Position numbers and translations under genes: made by a program. A stretch of 64,000 nt of DNA from positions 1 through 64,000 of the forward strand of contig CAKZQG010000002.1 in assembly GCA_937139605.1 (NCBI GenBank), given 5' to 3'. Below the pieces are notes generated by a model, which had not been told where the DNA came from, did no database searches, and saw only the letters and a program-made list of their open reading frames with translations. This DNA comes from an uncultured bacterium (GTDB lineage: Bacteria > DRYD01). Of the stretch, positions 52,424 through 60,246 are shown piece by piece. Every line of letters begins with the position of its first letter. Positions within the stretch are counted from its first letter, which is position 1.

Positions 52424-53446
52424 ATGGAAGGCATTAATATTGACAGATATTTAAGGCACGTTATATTACCTGAGATTGGGTATCAGAAGCAAAAGGAGTT
52501 AAAAAATAGGAAGGTATTAATAGTAGGCTTAGGAGCTTTAGGGAGTGTTATTAGTGTTTATTTAGCGGCTTTTGGGGTTGGGTATCTTAGGTTAATTGAT
52601 TTTGATAGAGTATCTATTTTTAATCTTCATCGGCAAGTATTTTATAAACAAAAAGATTTATCTAAAAAGAAGGCTAAGGTTATTAAAAAGTATATAAATG
52701 AACAAAATCCGGAGGTATTTGTTGATGCTATTGATCAGCCATTAAGTTATGCTAATTTTCAAAAGATTTTTAAAGATATAGATTTAGTTATAGATGCTAC
52801 CGATAGGTTAAGTAGGAAATTTTTGATAAATGATGTTTCTAAGATTTATAGAATCCCATTTGTTTTTGGGAGTATTTATCGATTTGAGGGGATGGCTGCT
52901 TTATTTTGGGATTCTGCTTGTTTGAGGTGTCTTTTTAATGAAAGGTTTGATGCCCCTTCTTGTGAGGATTCGGGAGTTTTTACTCCTATTTCTATTGCTG
53001 TTTCCTCTATTCAGTTATCTTTAGCTCTTAAATTTTTGTTAGGAATCCCTTTTAAGAAGAATACTTTATTTGTTTTTGATTTTCTTTATGATAGTTTTTT
53101 TGAATATACTATAAAACCTAATAAAAGTTGTTTGTGTAATAATATAGAATCTTTAAAGGATAGTTTATTTAGGATTAGGGATATTGAGGTTAAGAAAGTA
53201 AATAAAGATCTTGATATAGTTTTTGATTTATCTAATGTACCAGCGCTTAAGAATAATCGGGATTTAAAAAAATTAGAAGAGAAAGTAAGGAGTTTAGCAA
53301 ATGGAAAAAATAGGATAGTTTTTAAGTGTAGGAGGGGAGAGAAGAGTTTAGAATATGCAAAATATTTTAGAAATTTAGGAGTTAATTGTTTTAGTTTGAT
53401 AAATGGTAATGAGTCTGGTTGTATTAAGAGTATTGGTATTGAATGA
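52424..53446 (+). CDS. moeB: MoeB/ThiF-type adenylyltransferase with degenerate rhodanese-like tail
   Basis: This 340-aa E1-like enzyme adenylates the MoaD C-terminus. It begins RYLRHVILPEIGYQKQKEL and has the ATP-binding GLGALGSVIS, DFDRVSIFNLHRQ, DATDRLSRKFLIND and the zinc Cys pairs CLRC and CLC. The last 60 residues resemble a rhodanese domain, where FKCRRGEKS stands for the usual catalytic Cys loop with a basic replacement of its pattern. It is downstream of the porin gene (46 bp) and belongs with the other Moco genes. A C-terminal Cys remains, so activity is unclear. Confidence 0.85.
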   Translation: MEGINIDRYLRHVILPEIGYQKQKELKNRKVLIVGLGALGSVISVYLAAFGVGYLRLIDFDRVSIFNLHRQVFYKQKDLSKKKAKVIKKYINEQNPEVFVDAIDQPLSYANFQKIFKDIDLVIDATDRLSRKFLINDVSKIYRIPFVFGSIYRFEGMAALFWDSACLRCLFNERFDAPSCEDSGVFTPISIAVSSIQLSLALKFLLGIPFKKNTLFVFDFLYDSFFEYTIKPNKSCLCNNIESLKDSLFRIRDIEVKKVNKDLDIVFDLSNVPALKNNRDLKKLEEKVRSLANGKNRIVFKCRRGEKSLEYAKYFRNLGVNCFSLINGNESGCIKSIGIE

Positions 53447-53489
53447 TATCTTTATAAAGTGAAAACCATTATTATGAGGGTATTTAGAA

Positions 53490-53653
53490 AATGGGTTATG
53501 GGGCATTAAGACACATTGTTAGTGGTTTTTGTGGTTATTTAATTCCTATATAGGTCGTTAGCCCCATTATTAGGGGGGTATTTAACCCCCTAAGGGGTTA
53601 TGGGGCAAGCCCCATTGTTAGGGGGGTTTTTGGGGTTATCTTAACCCCCTAAG
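53490..53653. repeat. cluster of GC-rich palindromes in an AT-rich gap
   Basis: The 310-bp gap 53447-53756 has no gene. It holds an imperfect repeat: GCCCCATTATTAGGGGGG (53561-53578) and GCCCCATTGTTAGGGGGG (53609-53626). Each copy continues to TTAACCCCCTAAG. The arms TTAGGGGG and CCCCCTAA form hairpins, and ATGGGGC-AA-GCCCCAT (53600-53615) forms another. G tracts at 53594, 53602, 53621 and 53632 could instead make a G-quadruplex. It looks like a small mobile or REP-type element. Confidence 0.65.
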
Positions 53654-53740
53654 AAAAATTGATTTTTATCAATAAAATAATAAAATTTTTTATGATAAAA
53701 AAAGAGGAATTTTTTTTTTGAATAATATTATTAATAACTT

Positions 53741-53751
53741 AAGGAGGTGAT
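53741..53751 (+). promoter_or_regulatory. perfect Shine-Dalgarno for the delta-60 gene
   Basis: AAGGAGGTGAT (53741-53751) matches the whole anti-Shine-Dalgarno and lies 5 nt before the ATG at 53757. It implies strong translation. Confidence 0.7.
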
Positions 53752-53756
53752 AATTA

Positions 53757-54491
53757 ATGTTAAAGATAATATCAAAACTAAATATAACAGTTTTTATTTT
53801 TATATTAATAGGGATAATATTAAGCATGATATCATATAATATTTCTTTTGATAATAAGTTTAGTAATTTATTAGCAAGTTCTTCAATAGGTAGCGGTATT
53901 GGAGGAGGTAACATTATAGGAAAAGTATCAAATACTTTTGGAACTCCATTAAATAGGGACGTAGACAAAGATGGAGATAGTGATGCTGCTGTAGTTCTTA
54001 ATAACATCGCTGGCGGGAATGGTTGGGATTATGGATATTCTTTGTATGTAGATAGCAATGGTAAAGTTTATGTCACTGGGAGGAGCTCTAATGGTAGTAA
54101 TTCGGATATGTATGTAATAAGGATAAACAGTGATGGGACTATGGATAATACGTTTGATAGTGATGGTAAAGTTGTTGTTAATTCCATCGCTGGCGGGAAT
54201 GGGCATGATATTGGAAGATCCCTGTATGTAGATAGCAGTGGTAAAGTTTATGTCACTGGAGAGAGCGATAATGGTAGTAATTGGGATATGTATGTAATAA
54301 GGCTAAACAGTGATGGGAGTATGGATAATACGTTTGGAACTAATGGGAAAGTTGTTGTTAATTCCATCGCTGGCGGGAATTGGCATGATGATGGAGATTC
54401 TGTGTATGTAGATAGCAATGGTAAAGTTTTTGTCACTGGGGAAAGCTGGAATGGTAGTAATGATGATATGTATGTAATAGAGATAGAGTAG
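53757..54491 (+). CDS. secreted delta-60 repeat beta-propeller-like protein
   Basis: This 244-aa protein has an N-terminal hydrophobic segment (residues about 9-26) and then three tandem repeats of about 60 aa, each with the pattern DGTMDNTFG..GKVVVNSIAGGN..D.G.S.YVDS.GKVYVTG.S.NGSN.DMYVIR (read in separate blocks). This is the delta-60/SBBP type, found in surface proteins. At DNA level the repeats are nearly identical with an exact 180-bp period (CATCGCTGGCGGGAAT at 54005, 54185, 54365). The last repeat is short and ends DMYVIEIE. The gene may have lost or gained repeats by slippage. Confidence 0.8.
   Translation: MLKIISKLNITVFIFILIGIILSMISYNISFDNKFSNLLASSSIGSGIGGGNIIGKVSNTFGTPLNRDVDKDGDSDAAVVLNNIAGGNGWDYGYSLYVDSNGKVYVTGRSSNGSNSDMYVIRINSDGTMDNTFDSDGKVVVNSIAGGNGHDIGRSLYVDSSGKVYVTGESDNGSNWDMYVIRLNSDGSMDNTFGTNGKVVVNSIAGGNWHDDGDSVYVDSNGKVFVTGESWNGSNDDMYVIEIE
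53991..54490 (+). repeat. three tandem 180-bp repeats inside the delta-60 gene
   Basis: Units start near 53991, 54171 and 54351; the third is incomplete. The repeat contains GTAGATAGCA(A/G)TGGTAAAGT and the CATCGCTGGCGGGAAT block in every unit, at exactly 180-bp spacing. Identity is high enough for recombination, so copy number may vary between strains. Confidence 0.9.
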
Positions 54492-54536
54492 GGTTAGAGA
54501 AATTGAAAATAAAATTTAAAAAATAAAATTTAAAGC

Positions 54537-54562
54537 AAGGGGGGCTTTTTGCTCCCTTTTTT
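54537..54562 (+). terminator. rho-independent terminator after the delta-60 gene
   Basis: AAGGGGGGC (54537-54545) pairs with GCTCCCTTT across a five-T loop, with two G-U pairs, then a T run. It is about 45 bp after the stop. Confidence 0.85.
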
Positions 54563-54766
54563 ATTTATTCATTTAAACTAAAAATTTTTAGAGTTATTTT
54601 TTTATTTAGAATTTCTTTCTTTATTTAAGATTAATTTTTTATTTTGAATGAATTTTTTTAGAATTAGATTTTCATATTGAATAAATTCTTAAAAAATAAC
54701 AGGATTATATTTAAAATTAATTTAAATATTAATTAGACAATGTTTATTTAAAAAGGGGTGCTTTTT

Positions 54767-56290
54767 ATGAGAAAATTACCAATAGGAATAAGTGATTTTA
54801 AGGAATTGATAACAAATAATTACATATATGTAGATAAAACAAGGTATATATATGAATTGCTAAGTAGCTCAAAGTATATATTTTTAAGTAGGCCTAGACG
54901 CTTTGGCAAATCTTTATTATTATCAACAATAGAATATTTATATGAAGGTAAAAAAGAATTATTTAAAGGGTTATACATAGAAGATAAATGGGATTGGAAT
55001 CAAAAATATCCTGTTATTAGAATAGATTTTTCAGTGGATATAAGAGAGTATAAGGGAGTATATAGTAGGATAGAAGATGAACTAGAGATTAACTATAAGA
55101 AATATAAAATGAAGGAAAGTAAAAAGAAAGACGAAGTAACAAGATTTAAAAAATTAATAATAGATTTAAGTGAGAAATATAGGAAGCAGGTAGTGGTATT
55201 AATAGATGAGTATGATAAGCCAATATTAGATCTAATAGAGGATAAAAAACAAGCAGAAGAAGCAAGAAAAATATTAAAAGAATTTTATTCAGTGTTAAAA
55301 GGGTTAGATAGATATATAAAATTCGTGTTAGTAACAGGAGTTAGTAAATTTGCAAAAGTATCATTATTTAGTGGGTTGAATCAATTAGAAGATATCTCAT
55401 TAAGTAAAGAATATGGAGATATTTGCGGATATACTCAAGAAGAATTAGAACATTATTTTAAAGGGTATCTAAAAGATGTGAATATAGAAGAAGTAAGAGA
55501 ATGGTATAATGGGTATAATTTTTTAGCTAATAAAGTATATAACCCATTTGATGTGTTGTTATATTTAAGAAAGAAGGAGATAAGGAATTATTGGTATGAA
55601 ACAGGAACGCCAAGTTTTTTAATAAAGTTAATAAAACAAAAGGAGTATAATATAGCGGAATTAGAAGGGATAAAAGCAGATGAGAGTTTATTAAATAAAT
55701 TTGATGTAGAAGAAATAGAAATAGAAGCCATAATGTTTCAAAGTGGGTATTTAACGATAAGAGATTATAAGGTAAGTGAAAATGGGATATTATTTGAATT
55801 GGGATTCCCGAATAAGGAAGTAAGGGTGTCATTTAATAGAGATATATTATATAATTTAGTAAAACAAAAATCAAAAGTAAATGTAATAGCAGAAAAAATA
55901 ATAGAAATATTAAAAGAAGAAAAAATAGGAGAGTTAAAGGAACAAATAGAGATATTAATAAGTGCAATAAGTTATATGTATTTAAAAGAAGAATATAGTT
56001 ATGTAATAGCAGTATTTAGTATGTTATATACAACGGGATTAGATGTGATAATAGAAGATAATACATCAAAAGGGCGGATAGATATGAGTGTAATAGTGGA
56101 TAAAAAAATAGTATATGTAATGGAGTTTAAGGTAGTAGATAATCAAAAAGAAAAAGGGAAAGCCTTAAAACAAATTAAAGAAAAAGAATACTTTAAAAAA
56201 TATTTGAATTATGAGAAGATATATTTAGTAGGGATAGAGTTTGATAAAAACAATAAAAATTTAGTTAATTTTGAATATGAATTATTATAA
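54767..56290 (+). CDS. AAA-ATPase-like protein with PD-(D/E)XK nuclease domain
   Basis: This 507-aa protein belongs to the common AAA-ATPase_like plus PDDEXK_9 family. The start block KLPIGISDFKELI, YVDKTRYI, the P-loop-like SRPRRFGKSLLLST, the Walker B-like VVVLIDEYDKPI, and VTGVSKFAKVSLFSGLNQL are typical. The C-terminal nuclease-like part has GRIDMSVIVD followed by YVMEFKV (the D and ExK). Such genes are often multi-copy and accessory; function is unknown, perhaps mobile-element linked. I start at ATG 54767 with AAGGGGTG upstream. Its 3' end touches a truncated copy of the delta-60 gene. Confidence 0.88.
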   Translation: MRKLPIGISDFKELITNNYIYVDKTRYIYELLSSSKYIFLSRPRRFGKSLLLSTIEYLYEGKKELFKGLYIEDKWDWNQKYPVIRIDFSVDIREYKGVYSRIEDELEINYKKYKMKESKKKDEVTRFKKLIIDLSEKYRKQVVVLIDEYDKPILDLIEDKKQAEEARKILKEFYSVLKGLDRYIKFVLVTGVSKFAKVSLFSGLNQLEDISLSKEYGDICGYTQEELEHYFKGYLKDVNIEEVREWYNGYNFLANKVYNPFDVLLYLRKKEIRNYWYETGTPSFLIKLIKQKEYNIAELEGIKADESLLNKFDVEEIEIEAIMFQSGYLTIRDYKVSENGILFELGFPNKEVRVSFNRDILYNLVKQKSKVNVIAEKIIEILKEEKIGELKEQIEILISAISYMYLKEEYSYVIAVFSMLYTTGLDVIIEDNTSKGRIDMSVIVDKKIVYVMEFKVVDNQKEKGKALKQIKEKEYFKKYLNYEKIYLVGIEFDKNNKNLVNFEYELL

Positions 56291-56477
56291 AAAAGGATTT
56301 TTTCGAATAATGTTATTATATACTATTTATAATACTTCTTGTGATAATAATTTTATTAATTTATTGGGAGGTTCTTCAATAGCTGAAAGTAGTGGAGTTA
56401 ATATATTAAGAAAAGTCTCAAATATTTTTGGAACTCTATTAAATAAGGATATAGACAATGAAGGAGATAACGATGCT
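56291..56477 (+). pseudogene. truncated copy of the delta-60 gene N-terminus
   Basis: Right after the nuclease gene, the DNA resembles the start of the delta-60 gene and its upstream region: TTTTTTCGAATAATGTTATTA parallels the sequence just before 53757, and the coded NNFINLLGGSSIAESSG...RKVSNIFGTLLNKDIDNEGDNDA parallels NKFSNLLASSSIGSG...KVSNTFGTPLNRDVDKDGDSDA. The similarity ends at about 56477 in the codon for Ala, where unrelated sequence begins. The part encoding the signal segment is missing. It is a duplicated, broken fragment. Confidence 0.7.
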
Positions 56478-56830
56478 GTCGCATATTATCTCTTTCTTTT
56501 TTTTTCTTCTACTAAGTCTATTACTTCTTTTAGTTTGTTTAAATTATAATCACTTGTATAGCTTTCTATTAACTGTATTAACCCTAAGTAATCTCTTTTT
56601 TTAATAAATCTTTGTAATGATTCGGATGCTTTGTAATAAATTGATTTTGAATTTTAAATTTTAAATTTGATAACAAAGTCAGGGATAATTATTTTAGGGT
56701 ATTGTTCTTTTACTTTTATAACATTTATATCTGTTACGTTTTGTATTTAAAAATAAATCAGATAATAGTTTAGCAGGAATGTCAGGTCTTTCATAAAATA
56801 TGCTATTAAAATAATAATCTAAATCCTAAT
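56478..56830 (-). pseudogene. decayed leftward coding remnant
   Basis: Read leftward, the segment gives protein-like sequence (LDYYFNSIFYERPDIPAKLL, then VKEQYPKIIIPDFVIKF, then YYKASESLQRFIKKRDYLGL and IDLVEEKKKKEI), interrupted by one frameshift and one stop. I do not recognise the family. Its start and end are not clear. It abuts the truncated delta-60 copy, so a rearrangement joins the two. Confidence 0.4.
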
Positions 56831-57146
56831 ACATATTTTAAAATATGTTTTTTAAAAGTATATTTAATTTTTAAATTATTCTTTATTTTTGGGATTATTC
56901 CTATAAAAAAATAACTAAAAAAAGACTATTATAATTCATTAATTTATAAATAAAAGAGAAAAAGACTACTTAAAAAAGAAAAAATATAATTTCTAAGACA
57001 CATATACAAAAGAAAAGAAAAGAAAATAATTCTAAAGTAAGGAATAACTTCAATAAAAAAAACTAACTCCAAAATAAAACCAACTAAATCCTATCTAATT
57101 TAATCTAATTTGAATGTGTTGTATGATTTATTATGAAATTTTATAA
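56831..57146. other. 316-bp intergenic region, no gene seen
   Basis: Very A-rich sequence with purine tracts near 56945-57050 (for example AAAAGAAAAGAAAAGAAAA). A short direct repeat (ATTATGAAATTTTATA) lies at 57131-57162, partly in dprA. No RNA or promoter is recognised. Confidence 0.5.
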
Positions 57147-58334
57147 TTATGAAATTTTATAGATACTACCATATTTACTTTCTAATTTCCCATCTAATTC
57201 TAATTTTGATAAAATAAAAACTATTTTAGTTATATCTAAATCTATTTCTTTATTATTGATTAATTTTTCTTTTAGTTTTTGACTTATTTCTGTAATAGAT
57301 AATTCCTGATATTCTTTTAAGATATCTATTATTGTATTTTCTAAAATGTTGTCTTTTTCATTTAATTCATTTAGTTCATTTTTTTCACTTAAATTGTTTA
57401 AGTTATTTAAATTATAATGATTTTTTAAGTTAAAGTAATCAATTATGGTATTAGCTAATTCTTCTATAGTAGATACTAATTTTCCACCGGAATTGATTAG
57501 TTTTTTAGAACCATTAAAGTTAGAGTTAAAATCTAAAAATGGAACGATTAATTCTTTACCAAATTCTATGGCATATTTTCCGGTAGTAATACTACCGCTT
57601 TTTTCTGCTGCCTGAAAAACTATCACTATATCAGAAATTAATGAGATTATCCTATTTCTGTAAGGGAAATAATACTTTTGGGGTTTGATGTTATCGGGAT
57701 ATTCTGATAAAAGTAATCCACTTTTGGATATCTTTAATTGTAATTCTTTGTTAATAGCAGGATAATAATAAAATATCCCATTTCCTAAGACTGCAATGGT
57801 TTTTATATTATTTTCAATAGATAGTTTGTGTACTAAAGCATCTACTCCCACAGCTAAACCACTAACAATAACAAAATCTTTTAATAAATATTTATATTTT
57901 TCAAAAAATGAATTGATAAATTTTATAGTTTTGGTTTCTGGTTTCCTAGAACCAACTATTGCTATTTTTTTATAGCCTTTTGATAATAAATTATAATCAC
58001 CATTATAAAAGAGAAGCCCTATTGGATAGTCATTTAAAATTAAATAATTTAAGAAATCTTCTTCCCAAAAGAACTTTACTTTACTTTTTAATTTATCAAT
58101 GCTTATATTAATATCTGTTTTAGTAATTTCTAATTTATTATTAATTTTATTTTCAAGATCTTTTAAGATTTCATAAATTTTTGTTAGATTATAAGGAGGA
58201 TTTAACAAATTAAATGTTTCCAAAATTTTATAAATTTTATAAAAATCAAATTTAAAATAAAAATATAGTTTAAGAAAAATATTTTTTAAGTTTTGAATAA
58301 AATTAGGGTTTTCATATTCATTGAAGTTTTCCAT
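57147..58334 (-). CDS. dprA: DNA processing protein DprA
   Basis: DprA loads RecA on incoming single-stranded DNA in natural transformation. The 395-aa protein has the Rossmann-like core: IAIVGSRKPETKT, VIVSGLAVGVDALVH, TIAVLGNGIFYYYP, FPYRNRIISLISDIVIV and SGSITTGKYAIEFGKE. N-terminal and C-terminal (winged-helix-like, about 325-395) regions are present. It ends the leftward operon that begins with the pseudokinase-TPR gene. pilD and a pilin-like protein elsewhere support competence. Confidence 0.93.
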   Translation of the reverse strand: MENFNEYENPNFIQNLKNIFLKLYFYFKFDFYKIYKILETFNLLNPPYNLTKIYEILKDLENKINNKLEITKTDINISIDKLKSKVKFFWEEDFLNYLILNDYPIGLLFYNGDYNLLSKGYKKIAIVGSRKPETKTIKFINSFFEKYKYLLKDFVIVSGLAVGVDALVHKLSIENNIKTIAVLGNGIFYYYPAINKELQLKISKSGLLLSEYPDNIKPQKYYFPYRNRIISLISDIVIVFQAAEKSGSITTGKYAIEFGKELIVPFLDFNSNFNGSKKLINSGGKLVSTIEELANTIIDYFNLKNHYNLNNLNNLSEKNELNELNEKDNILENTIIDILKEYQELSITEISQKLKEKLINNKEIDLDITKIVFILSKLELDGKLESKYGSIYKIS

Positions 58335-58389
58335 AGTATTACAACTTAAGTATTATAAGATTCATTTAATTAATTTTTTATTGTAGGTA

Positions 58390-59187
58390 TTATGTTTCGA
58401 AGTGTTCTTTATCAAATTGTAGGTTATTAACGCCACTAAAGGTAAGAGTAACAATTCTTTCAAATTCAATGGGATCTAAGCTTTTAGAGCCTACTAAAAC
58501 TCCTGATAGTCCGGTTTTAAATGTTGCGAAATATGCAGTATTTTCTTCAACACTTCCACCATATAAAACTGGAACCTCTTTATAGTTTTTTCTTAAATAA
58601 TCAATTATAAAACTAGCAGCTTCTTTTATATCACTAATTTCCATAGGAACCCCTGTACCAATAGCCCAAACAGGTTCATACGCTAATACCATTAATTCAA
58701 ACTTATTAAATCCTTTTAAAGCTAAATCAATTTGGTTTTTAATAACTTCAAAAGCGATTCCTTTTCTGCGTTGTTCTAAATTCTCTCCAACACATAAAAT
58801 AAATGGCATATTATGCTCTTGGCATAGCAACACTTTTTTATTTATTAATTCATCTGTTTCGTTAAAAATATTTCTTCTTTCGGAATGCCCTAAAATCACT
58901 CCATCACAACCTATAGATTTTAACATAATAATAGTAATTTCTCCAGTATATGCACCTTTTAAAACATGCGACATATTTTGAGCATATATTTTAACTCTTT
59001 TAGAAATATCTTTTAAGGGTTTAATATATACATATGGTACTCCAGCAATTAATTTAATATATTCTTGGTAATCTATAATAATTCTAGATACATTGGTTTC
59101 CATATAGTTAATCCAATTTACAGCTTGTTCAAAAGTTAGATTAGCTTTCCAGTTAGCAGCGGGAATAGATAATTTTATATCTATCAT
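58390..59187 (-). CDS. tpiA: triosephosphate isomerase
   Basis: TpiA interconverts dihydroxyacetone phosphate and glyceraldehyde-3-phosphate. The 265-aa protein has AANWKAN (catalytic Lys), VILGHSERR (catalytic His), AYEPVWAIGTG (catalytic Glu) and VLYGGSVEE. All catalytic residues are kept and the length is normal. It is between the TGS protein (52 bp) and dprA (56 bp) genes. Confidence 0.96.
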   Translation of the reverse strand: MIDIKLSIPAANWKANLTFEQAVNWINYMETNVSRIIIDYQEYIKLIAGVPYVYIKPLKDISKRVKIYAQNMSHVLKGAYTGEITIIMLKSIGCDGVILGHSERRNIFNETDELINKKVLLCQEHNMPFILCVGENLEQRRKGIAFEVIKNQIDLALKGFNKFELMVLAYEPVWAIGTGVPMEISDIKEAASFIIDYLRKNYKEVPVLYGGSVEENTAYFATFKTGLSGVLVGSKSLDPIEFERIVTLTFSGVNNLQFDKEHFET

Positions 59188-59238
59188 ATTTTAACCCTCC
59201 CTAATATTTTTTTTGTATTATTTTTTTATTTTAATATA

Positions 59239-60213
59239 TTAGCTATTAGTTTTAATAGAGAGATAATCGTGATCTTTTACAATATAGTTTTTCCCATAGC
59301 TTTCAAAAGGAGGAAATTTAGAATCATTTAAGTTATTGATATTACAAACTAAAGCAGAAATAAAGTTTCTCCCTATATCCGTATGGATTTTATAAGATGC
59401 ATCTAATACTGTTTTCCCTTTAGTTATTAAATAAGCTTTGACTTCTTTTTTATTGCCTGTATAGAAGATAACCCAGTACTTTAAAATGTTATTTATAATC
59501 AAATTAACTAGGAATTCTATAAAATTATTTTTAGATAACGAAGTATTATTTGGAATTAAATAGTTTAGTGAAAATTCATTAAAGAATTCAATAAATTCAG
59601 ATTCTTCTAAATCTATTAATTCGTTAATAATGTTAATTGGTATAAATAGAGTTCTAAATAAATTAATATTAATTAAGTTATTAGAATTTGTATTAATATT
59701 AGAATCAACAATAAATAATGATTTTTTGAAGTAAATTAACGCTAAAGAATTTATTAATTCTTCCAAGTTAGTATTGTAATAGATAAATTTTTCTGAATCA
59801 AAGTTATCTTGTTCTATTGTTTTTATAAGATTTTCTACTTCATTAGCAGAGTATTTATTTTGTTTTTTGAAATTCTTTGAATTTACAAAATTATTTAATA
59901 TTTCTAAGTCTCTTTGTTTTAGATTATTTAGTTCATTAAGAAGATCTGTTATATTATCAAATAGTAATATGAAGTAATCTGATTTTGTTATTTCTTTTAG
60001 GGGTTCAGATTCTTTGGTATAAAACAATACAGATTCATAGGTTATTTTCTCAGGATTAAAGTATTCAATAAGTTTTTTAAAGTTATCATTTTTAATGTTT
60101 ATTATAATCTGTTTGGTACTTTCTTTATATTCTTTTTTTATGTAGTATGAAAGTATTTTAAAAAAGTAAGAAGAAAGATTGAAATTATTGGAAAAAACGA
60201 ATGTGTTAATCAT
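59239..60213 (-). CDS. TGS-domain protein resembling YchF without a GTPase P-loop
   Basis: This 324-aa protein ends in a TGS-like domain (residues about 248-324): the stretch YTGNKKEVKAYLITKGKT, then KIHTDIGRNFISALV and YIVKDHDYLSI, matches the C-terminus of YchF/OLA1 ATPases (TAGxKEVRAWTIKKGT, IHTDFERGFIRAEV). The N-terminal 240 residues should be the G domain but show no GxxxxGKS, no NKxE/D and no DxxG; the start is MINTFVFSNNFNLSS. It is probably a degenerate YchF paralogue. It lies 34 bp after the TPR-pseudokinase gene. A ribosome-linked role is suggested by the TGS domain. Confidence 0.7.
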   Translation of the reverse strand: MINTFVFSNNFNLSSYFFKILSYYIKKEYKESTKQIIINIKNDNFKKLIEYFNPEKITYESVLFYTKESEPLKEITKSDYFILLFDNITDLLNELNNLKQRDLEILNNFVNSKNFKKQNKYSANEVENLIKTIEQDNFDSEKFIYYNTNLEELINSLALIYFKKSLFIVDSNINTNSNNLININLFRTLFIPINIINELIDLEESEFIEFFNEFSLNYLIPNNTSLSKNNFIEFLVNLIINNILKYWVIFYTGNKKEVKAYLITKGKTVLDASYKIHTDIGRNFISALVCNINNLNDSKFPPFESYGKNYIVKDHDYLSIKTNS

Positions 60214-60246
60214 AGTTATTTTATAATTATAGTTGTTTAATTTTGG

